Assembly (NCBI RefSeq): GCF_028476545.1
Contig: NW_026731875.1
Span: 24,515-88,514, forward strand
Length of the DNA stretch: 64,000 nucleotides
Direction of reading: 5' to 3'
Source: Physella acuta
Lineage: Eukaryota > Mollusca > Gastropoda > Physidae
The first letter of the stretch is position 1, and every line of letters begins with the position of its first letter. The notes under the pieces were generated by a model. It saw nothing but the letters and a program-made list of their open reading frames with translations. It did no database searches and was not told the origin of the DNA. Below are positions 56,161 to 64,000 of this stretch, piece by piece. The position numbers and the translations under genes are program-made.

Positions 56161-57235
56161 TCAGAATGTACGTGTACACAGTCAATCCATGATAAGAATG
56201 TACGTGTACACAGTCAACCCATGATAAGAATGTGTACACAGTCAATCCATGATAAGAATGTACGTGTACACAGTCAATCCATGATAAGAATGTACGTGTA
56301 CACAGTCAATCCATGATAAGAATGTACGTGTACACAGTCAATCCATAATTTAATAACAAGGACCTACGTGTACAGTCAACCCATGATAAGAATGTACGTG
56401 TACACAGTCAAGCCATTACAAAAACCTGCATGTACACAGTCAACATATAACAAGAACCTACGTGTACACAGTCAATCCATGATAAGAATGTACGTGTACA
56501 CAGTCAATCCATGATTTAATAACAAGAACCTACGTGTACAGTCAACCCATGATGACAAGCAGATAATGTACACCGTCAACCCATAACAAGGACCTACGTT
56601 TACACAGTTAATCCATGATGAGAATGTACGTGTACACAGCATACCCATTACAAGAACCTGCATGTACACAGTCTACCCATTACAAGAACCTACATGTACA
56701 CAGTCAACCTATAACAAGAACCTACATGTACACAGTCAACCCATTACAAGAACCTGCATGTACACAGTCAACCTATAACAAGAACCTACATGTATACAGT
56801 CAACCTATAACAAGAACCTACATGTACACAGTCAACCTATAACAAAAACCTACCTGTACACAGTAAACCTATAACAAGAACCTACAAATACACAGTCAAC
56901 CCATTACAAGAACCTACATGTACACAGTCAACCCATTACAAGAACCTACATGTACACAGTAACAATAACAAGAACTAACATGTACACAATCCATTAAAAG
57001 AACCTACGTGTACACATTCACAATAACAAGAACCTACGTGTACACAGTCAACCCATAACAAAACCATACATGTACACAGTCAACCCATAACTAGAACCTA
57101 CATGTACACAGTCACAATAAAAAGAACCAACATGTACACACCCCATTAAAAGAACCTACATGTACACACCCCATTAAAAGAACCTACATGTACACAACCC
57201 ATTAAAAGAACCTAAGTGTACGCAACCAACCCGTG
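56136..57235. repeat. About 31-bp minisatellite overlapping the receptor's stop codon
   Basis: More than 30 units containing cgtgtacacagtcaatccat with spacers gataagaatgta or aacaagaacctaca. The first unit encodes the receptor's last residues and stop; the rest would be 3' UTR or downstream DNA. Units diverge towards 57235. Confidence 0.93.
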
Positions 57236-57899
57236 ATCACATGAAATCACGGCTAAAATTCAGACTCAAACAGTATTCATGTTAAACCAGAAATCACTGA
57301 TCACATTTAGTCAGACATGAACAAAAAAAGGACGGCAATGACACCATAAAGCTTGTGAGGACTGCTCCAGCTTACGAAACTTTCATTATAATATTGTGAT
57401 TTAATTTAGCTTTAACCCTCCATAAAACGAAAGCATCATCAGCTATACGTGGACGTCTGTTTCATGAAATGCATTTTTACACAATTAGCGATGTTTTAAC
57501 AATACAAAGTTGACAAAGTGTTAACGATAACTGGAAATAATTTTTAAAATTAAAGGTAATAATTAAAAATAACTTTAATATGAAATCGGTTTTGGAAGAG
57601 TGAACAGTTTTATAACGTAAGGGAAGCTACAAGTAATTTAAGGAAATATAAAATTTAAAAAATGATTACGGCGATTATTTCCCTTGCATCCAAGTCCATA
57701 AAAAATACGACGACATCCTATGTGTGGTGATGCATATTGTTTATGGGAGTGTTTGTGTTTTTTGTTTGTGAAGTCCGATGTTAAAAAATCGTCCAATGTT
57801 TGTCATATTTTGATATGCCCCTATAATTTGTTTAATTTTAACCTGCCGTTAAAGTTCTTGCATTCCGTTCTAGTTCGGTTCTGTCTTTGTGTAAGGGTA
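57236..57899. other. AT-rich DNA downstream of the receptor
   Basis: I see no exon, no canonical AATAAA close to the stop and no transposon end. Confidence 0.45.
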
Positions 57900-58365
57900 G
57901 TTTGTTAAGTGTTATGGTTATGTCTATGTTAGCTGTCTCGCACCTTGTTAAGTGTTAAGTGTTATGGTTTTGTCTATGTTTGCTGTCTCGTACCTTGGTA
58001 AGTGTTATTGTTATTTCTGTTTGCTGTCTCGTAGCTTGGTAAGTGTTATTGTTATTTCTGTTAAATGTCTCGTAGCTTGTTAAGTGTTATGGTTTTGTCT
58101 ATGTTTGCTGTCTCGTACCTTGGTAAGTGTTATTGTTATTTCTGTTTGCTGTCTCGTAGCTTGTAAAGTGTTATGATTATGTCTATGTTTGCTGTCTCGT
58201 ACCTTGGTAAGTGTTATTGTTATTTCTATGTTTGCTGTCTCGTAGCTTGTTAAGTGTTATGGTTATGTCTATGTTTGCTGTCTCGTACCTTGGTAAGTGT
58301 TATTGTTATTTCTATGTTTGCTGTCTCGTAGCTTGTTAAGTGTTATGGTTATGTCTATGTTCACT
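57900..58365. repeat. About 45-60-bp tandem repeat
   Basis: Repeated gtctcgta(c/g)cttg(g/t)taagtgtta followed by t(g/t)gttatttctgtttgct, roughly nine copies in two alternating variants (one with ggttatgtctatgtttgct). Confidence 0.88.
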
Positions 58366-59206
58366 GGCCCTTTTGTTTTTAAGTTCATATTTCTGTCTCC
58401 GCTTTTCGTCATTGTATGATTGGTGGAGCATTCTAAAAATAGGTGTGAGTTTGTTTCTAGCTTGCTTTGAATCCATAGGGTATAAAATATTTTTTACTCA
58501 CGTGAGATGGGAGCTGTGTTGTAAATAAGACTATGTTATTTTACTACCTGTGTGATGGCTTTTGGGATGTATTGTGTATGTTCGTGCATCTGCCCTGAGC
58601 CATTTAATTCTATTGTATAATGGGCGCATAAACTCTAGACTGAGTTTATGTAACATTTTGTCTTTTGCGATTTTTTTATAGAGGCGTTGTTGTTTTTCTG
58701 TTATCTGTGTGTATTCTGTGTAGAGTGTACTTTGGTTTTGTCCTTTCTTTTATTTTAAGCCCGTATAATCGTGCTTGCTTTTTATTTTAGCTTCATCCGT
58801 CGGTCATGTGTGGAAACGACTTTATTAAATTCCTAACGTACCCGTCGAGCGCGTTGCTGCGCTCTCAGAGGAAAAGAAATTCATTAACACTCGTTAAGAT
58901 AACATTCAATTGTTACCAATAATGTATTTTTAGAAGAGTGACCTAATTTTCTGCGGGGCGCTCTCTGGTTGCTGCGATGTAGTTCTACACCCAGAGTGAG
59001 AAAACCTTTTATAAGGGTTTCATCAGCAAGTTACCAATCGTGTAGGATTAGATATGTAGCCTTGTTTACAAAACAGAGTTTTATAAGTGTAAACAGGGCC
59101 GGTGCAATAGTGGATCTTGGAAGTTGGGGCGCGCTGCAAGAAAGTCTTGAGTCAGGGGCGCTCCCAAAAAGAAATACAACCAGACGCACGTACATACTTT
59201 GATAAT
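58366..59206. other. Intergenic DNA, nothing recognised
   Basis: Slightly less AT-rich around 58840-59000 (gtcgagcgcgttgctgcgct). No exon with family resemblance was found. Confidence 0.4.
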
Positions 59207-60459
59207 TATGTAATATATAAAGTGCAATTCTATATGTTTGTTGGTAACCGAGGTAGCGATGCATATAAAGTGCTCATCGTCTAAATTTATGACTTGAAAA
59301 ATTTATTGTGAAAGTGTTGTAAAATAACTTTCATTTTTAAAACTTATAGTGATAATTGTCGGCATGTCCAACATATAAAATTTAAATAAATGTATCACCT
59401 TTGACAAAAATTCTAATTGTGTTACAATTATTTACATTTACTCATTACGTCCCTTGATAAATTAGGAAAACACAATTATTTCCCTTTATCAAAAACATTA
59501 CATCTTTGTAAAAAATTAATTTTTTACTTTTTATTACTTTATTTTGGTGTTGGGGAAAAAATAATTACATAATTAGCGTGGATTGATCAAGTGCAATGTG
59601 GTAGATATTTTAAATATTGCCTTTTATTTATTTTATACACTGATCGTACTGTTTAGTAATTATTATTTTTAATCAAAGACAGTTGACGTAAAAAAGACAT
59701 CTTTATTCGGGAACGGGAATTCCTGCAGGTTATTATTTGTGTCTTTTTTTTTTTTTGCGCACGAATGGGAATTCGTTTTTGTCTGTCGCAGATCGAAGAA
59801 ACAATTTCTTTCAAGAGCTATGTTTATGTTTTATAGCTTCAAAGTTTCCATCAGATGGCATTGCTTTGCAACGCAATTAAAAAAAAAATCAATAACAGTT
59901 TAGAAGTCAGCTCCTATATGTCCTCTATGTTTACTTTTATCTATAGTCTTGAACTGAGTCGAATCCGGACTTCCTTCGGCGCCCCGACAGGGTGTTGTTG
60001 GGGCCTTCCCGTGTTCGCTATGACACCTATATTCGTTTAAGTGAGTGCATAAAACTAAGAATAAGTTGGGGTACTATAGTCGTTTACTAAGTTTTTGCCG
60101 GCGCCTCAGCATGGAACGATTTGGCGCCCGGGCAAGACTGTGAGCACTTTGCGTTTATGTTTGTTTGCGTTTTCTTTGTGTTTGAGTATGGATTTGTGGT
60201 TGGGTTTGTGTTTGCGTTTGGATTTGTTTTCTTTTGCTTTTTTGTTTGTGTTTGTATTTTCTTTGTGTTAGTGTTTGCCTTTGTTTTTTTTTGTTTTCGT
60301 TTGTGTTATGTTGACCTTTTTTTTTGTGTGTTTTGGTTTCGATTGGTTGTGGTTAGGGTGGGCAATGCCGGGTATATGCTGATTACTAAACACACGTCAT
60401 GATCCTTTGCAGATAGGTTTCTCATAGAGGCCAGCGCAGGGCCTGGTCGGGACGGCTAG
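59207..60459 (+). mobile_element. Non-autonomous Helitron-like element, copy 3
   Basis: Shares with 22855-25479 the start (taatatataaag...caattctat), the internal cattac-gtcccttgataaatta and gcgtggattgatcaagtgc segments, the G+T-biased tract (60140-60350), and the end cagggcctggtcgggacggCTAG followed by T. The left end is degraded. Confidence 0.58.
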
Positions 60460-60498
60460 TTTAATACATATAATCTCTGAAGATTAAAAGATCTAAGG

Positions 60499-60718
60499 CA
60501 GGGGTCGGCAACCTTTTGAAGCAGAAGAGCCAAAAGTTACAATTTTCAAAATTTCCCTTGTTTTAAAGAGCCACTAACATTTTTTTTATTTCAAATATTT
60601 TATTTTTTGATAAAGATTATTAGTATTTGCGCAAGGAGCTGGAGAGCCGCATCTTGATATCAAAAGAGCAGCATCGTGAGCCGCCTACGGCTCGTGAGCC
60701 GCAGGTTGCCGACCCCTC
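60499..60718. mobile_element. hAT-like MITE, second copy
   Basis: Begins CAGGGGTCGGCAACC and ends GGTTGCCGACCCCT plus one changed base. Flanked by the perfect 8-bp repeat atctaagg (60491-60498 and 60719-60726). Same family as 29554-29759. Confidence 0.86.
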
Positions 60719-62025
60719 ATCTAAGGGATTTTTTTTTTTTTTTTGTTTAGAAAAAAATTAAAAGTCCTTGAGTGTGATTAATTCCAGTGTAAGAAAGTTA
60801 AACGGTAAGTGAGAGTGGTCTTTGAACTAATCTTGAAAAAAATCAATGTATTTGGTTTTTAACTAGCATCTTATTGTGAATGTTGTAACAAACCTTGCAA
60901 AATTCTGTAGTGCATTTCAAAATAACTATTTATTGAAGTAAATATATACATATATATATTATAAAATACGTATTTTTTATGCTCGTATTGTGGTTTTTAT
61001 GTTTTCTTTTGTCATAAGTTGTAAGTTCTCTCCCTTGGTTATTAAAACAATTGGCAGGGAGGCAACTAGATGGTTGTCATATTTAGCGAAACAACTGTTT
61101 TTACAGACTTCAGCGTCGTCCTGTTTTTTCCACCCAGAGTAGTGCGTCTGTTTTCTTTGCTTTCCTCGAATTTTTTCAACTGGCCAGAATGTTCCATTGT
61201 GAATTTCTTCAACTCCGCGGAAAATTTCACTCGCGATAAAGAAATCAGCAGTAAAATAAATATGGCCATTATGTGTTAAAAACCATCCACTGAGGACTGT
61301 TCACTTGCAGGACAGTCGATTGTGAGATGAGCTCTACGTGCTGGTTTTAGCAGACGACAATTATTCGTACACATTTTCATGTTAAAGAAATGATCACCTA
61401 TTTCAATTTACACAATTACAACTGGAATAAAGAAGTTAATTTTGACAGTTATATGGTAACTTATCAAAACTAACCGTGTATTTTAGTCAATTGATTGATG
61501 TCTGCTAATTGTTTGGAGAAAAATTAACTTTAGTTTTAGAAACATATTATAACAGCATATTATATTAAGCTTGGTTGAAAATAAGGGAAATAACTGTATT
61601 TTACTTTTGTTACCTAACATCGTAAGTCACTCACTAATTTCATCAACAACATTAACATTCTAATGTCAAATAACATGTTAGTTAGAAAATAAATAAATAT
61701 AAATTCTTCTGTTACAGTAAAATAAACACGAATGTAAAAATAAATTTAAAAAATCAAGTGTTTTACAGTAAGAACCTGAAGATTCGAGAAACGGAAGGAA
61801 AGAAAAATCGACCCAAAGTTTGCCAGTCACGTGTCGGCGGCCTGTGTGTACACACTTCATTCAGCGGGAGTTAACGATCCTTGAAGAGTGATTCAGCGTT
61901 TTCCCCTTCCACGGTGACATAACATTGGGAAAAAAAATACAACAGCGGTTCTAATCTTGAGGGTGTGGGGGTACACATTCTCAAAAGTAGATTTTTTAGC
62001 TCCTGAGTGGTCGCTAGTATAGTCG
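60719..62025. other. AT-rich intergenic DNA
   Basis: No gene, array or element end was recognised. Confidence 0.45.
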
Positions 62026-62029
62026 ATAT

Positions 62030-62190
62030 TCATGGGACGGTGTTTTCGAGTGGTAGAGCGTTCGTCTGCTAACCTGAGAGTTTCGAGTTCGGGTCGTAGC
62101 ACGTCTTTCAGTCCTCCCAACTCTGATGTGTACCTGACTTACGTTAGGGAAAGTAAAGTCAGCTGGGCTTAGTGCTCAACGCACTGTTCC
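62030..62190 (+). mobile_element. Nin-DC-type SINE, truncated
   Basis: tRNA-like head (ttcgagtggtagagcg; B box tttcgagttcgggtc), then aactctgatgtgtacctgac, ttacgttagggaaagtaaag and gctgggcttagtgct. The 3' half is missing or diverged. Confidence 0.7.
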
Positions 62191-62430
62191 GAAAAGAAAA
62201 CTTTACCTAGACGATAGTCGATTGGTCTTTATTTTAGCTTATAGTACATAAGTCGGTAGTAGGGGCTATATCCGGAATTAAAACACTTTAAACAAGATCT
62301 TTTTTCAAGTCTGTTCTATGTGATATAGGGGGGGGGGAGGGGGAGGGAGAGAAAACATTTTCAAGGTTTGAATTTCAGGAACCCAACAAAATTATCATAA
62401 ATAATGCTTTGTGTGTGTGTAAAAAGGAAG

Positions 62431-62518
<88 letters not shown>

Positions 62519-62964
62519 GCCCAAGCATATATGTATATATTTATGTATATATTAGCATACAGGGGATCCAATAATTTTTTAATGGATCTTCAGATTCGTT
62601 CCCCAATCCCCACAAACAAATTTATGTTTTTAAAAATGAAAATTAATCTGGTCGCTTGAACGTGTTTTTGAAGTTAGTTGCATTAAAATTACATTGATAG
62701 CTAATTGATTAGTTTGTATATAGCAGCATATTTAGTCGACAGATCAAAACTATAAACTAAAGATTTATTTTAAAAATAAAAATTCACTAACAGGTGTAAA
62801 TTGTGCTTTGTGAACAAATATGTGCTGTATGTGAAGATGTCTGCCCAACTACATAACTAGAGAACCGTTTATGTAGATTTTGATTAAACAATAGAACTTA
62901 CATTAAAACTTCTATTATTTGTGTGAATGCACATTTTTTTTGTCTTTTTTCCTCTCTTATCTGA
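62191..62964. other. AT-rich intergenic DNA
   Basis: A G-run at 62328-62348 and the AT microsatellite listed separately. Nothing else was recognised. Confidence 0.45.
62431..62515. repeat. (AT)n microsatellite
   Basis: About 85 bp of pure AT. Confidence 0.95.
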
Positions 62965-63085
62965 AGGTTTAGTGGCCAGTCAGATAAACTGGCCTAAGTG
63001 GCCAATGAGATAAACTGGCCTAAGTGGCCAACCAGATAAAGTGGCCTAAGTGGCCAATGAGATAAACTGGCCAAGATTAGATGGC
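62965..63085. repeat. Short tandem repeat, about 29-bp unit
   Basis: Four copies of gataaactggcctaagtggc followed by caatga or caacca. Confidence 0.85.
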
Positions 63086-63764
63086 CGAGATTCAGTCGTG
63101 TTCTTACATACATCTTTCTCCTTTAAAAAAATCCTTTTATGTACGAACATAGCTTTCTATACACAGCCAATGAGCATTGTTATATAACAAAGCACATGAG
63201 GTGTCTAAAAAAATATTCTTTTATTCAACTTTTATTCAAAGTGGTTTTCTGGAAAAAAAAACATTTAATTAATTACAGCTTTCGAGTTGGGTTTTTTTAA
63301 ATACAAAAGTTATTTGCAATTTTTGACCAATGTCTTAGGAAACTATTAAGCAAACTTAGATTGCAACGAGTACCTCTTAATTTAAACTGACCCTGACGGT
63401 CCCTCTTTATAATTTCAACCTATCTACCCTCTCTTTATAAGACCACCCTTCCAACCCCCCGCCCTAGGCAAGCTTAAATAATTCAGTGCGCGTCCAATTA
63501 GCAGGAATGTTAATGGATGTGTCGTGTAACTGCTCCTGAGCCCAATGGCTCGGTGGAAATTCTAGATGAAAGAATCATTGTGTATGTTACAACACGCGCA
63601 TTGTTGCATGTGTGTGTTGTTTTTTTTTTGCGTGAGTACAAACATGTGTCAAGAATAATCTCATGGTCGACTGATCATATTTTTAATAAGGCAGGGGGGG
63701 GGGAGTGTAAGTCGGAGTGTGTGTGTGGGGGGGGGGGGATTCGTGTGAGTACACAGTGAGAACA
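63086..63764. other. AT-rich DNA with G-runs
   Basis: G-runs at about 63694-63704 and 63728-63740. No credible exon. Confidence 0.4.
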
Positions 63765-63965
63765 AAATTGAAGGTTGAGATTCATAGGCGTACGCAGGGA
63801 GGTTAAATTGGGAAACGGAGATTCGTGGGCGTACGCAAGGAGGTTAGATTTATTACAAAGCGAGGACGGAATACATGGGTGTGAGCGTGGAGAAGAAGAA
63901 ATTTACAGTGAGGACCCAGCTGCGTGTTCAAATGAAAAGTTGCAGTTGGATATTCATGGGCCTAT
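63765..63965. repeat. About 52-bp degenerate tandem repeat
   Basis: gagattc(a/g)t(a/g)ggcgtacgca followed by (a)ggaggtta occurs at about 63778 and 63830, with weaker echoes to the window edge (atacatgggtgtgagcgtgg; atattcatgggcctatgc). Confidence 0.65.
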
Positions 63966-64000
63966 GCTTTAACTGCAGCTACCACGTTCTATTGTACTGA

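Overview
The window is metazoan nuclear DNA. It is AT-rich and intron-rich, with many SINEs, MITEs, Helitron-like elements and minisatellites. The self-complementary CTAGAT satellite, the Nin-DC-type tRNA SINEs and a family-B-like GPCR with a somatomedin-B-like N-terminus suggest a lophotrochozoan, most likely a gastropod mollusc; this is inference. No virus-like element, RNA gene or CRISPR array was recognised.

Three protein-coding genes can be reconstructed. (1) Plus strand, 5920-30220: a six-exon calmodulin-like protein of 166 aa with four canonical EF-hands and a basic N-terminal extension. Its first coding exon is just ATG and four of its five introns match my recollection of vertebrate calmodulin gene positions. 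The introns hold most of the repeats in the left half of the window. (2) Minus strand, 44748-33380: nine phase-compatible exons encoding about 1198 aa: a mitochondrial-type presequence, two tandem HAD-phosphatase domains, a His/Pro/Ser/Thr-rich linker and a complete choline dehydrogenase. The last HAD piece and all of the choline dehydrogenase share one 1.9-kb exon. (3) Plus strand, 52754-56160: a large seven-transmembrane receptor with a separate signal-peptide exon.

Layout: 1-5.8 kb CTAGAT satellite, one MITE and a presumed promoter; 5.9-30.2 kb calmodulin-like gene with its repeat-filled introns; 30.2-33.4 kb intergenic; 33.4-44.7 kb HAD-HAD-CHDH gene; 44.7-52.7 kb repeats and AT-rich DNA; 52.7-56.2 kb receptor; 56.2-64 kb minisatellites, a Helitron-like element, a hAT-like MITE, a SINE and unannotated AT-rich DNA.

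Two things stand out. One is the HAD-HAD-choline dehydrogenase fusion, which would couple a phosphatase-type module to choline oxidation in one mitochondrial polypeptide; its second HAD domain has lost the acid/base Asp. The other is that minisatellites sit at exon edges far more than I would expect: in four cases the repeat unit includes the exon end itself (a start codon, a stop codon and two splice donors), and three or four more arrays lie within about 20-115 bp of an exon. All exon boundaries were read by eye from splice consensus, phase and family conservation; no transcript data were available.
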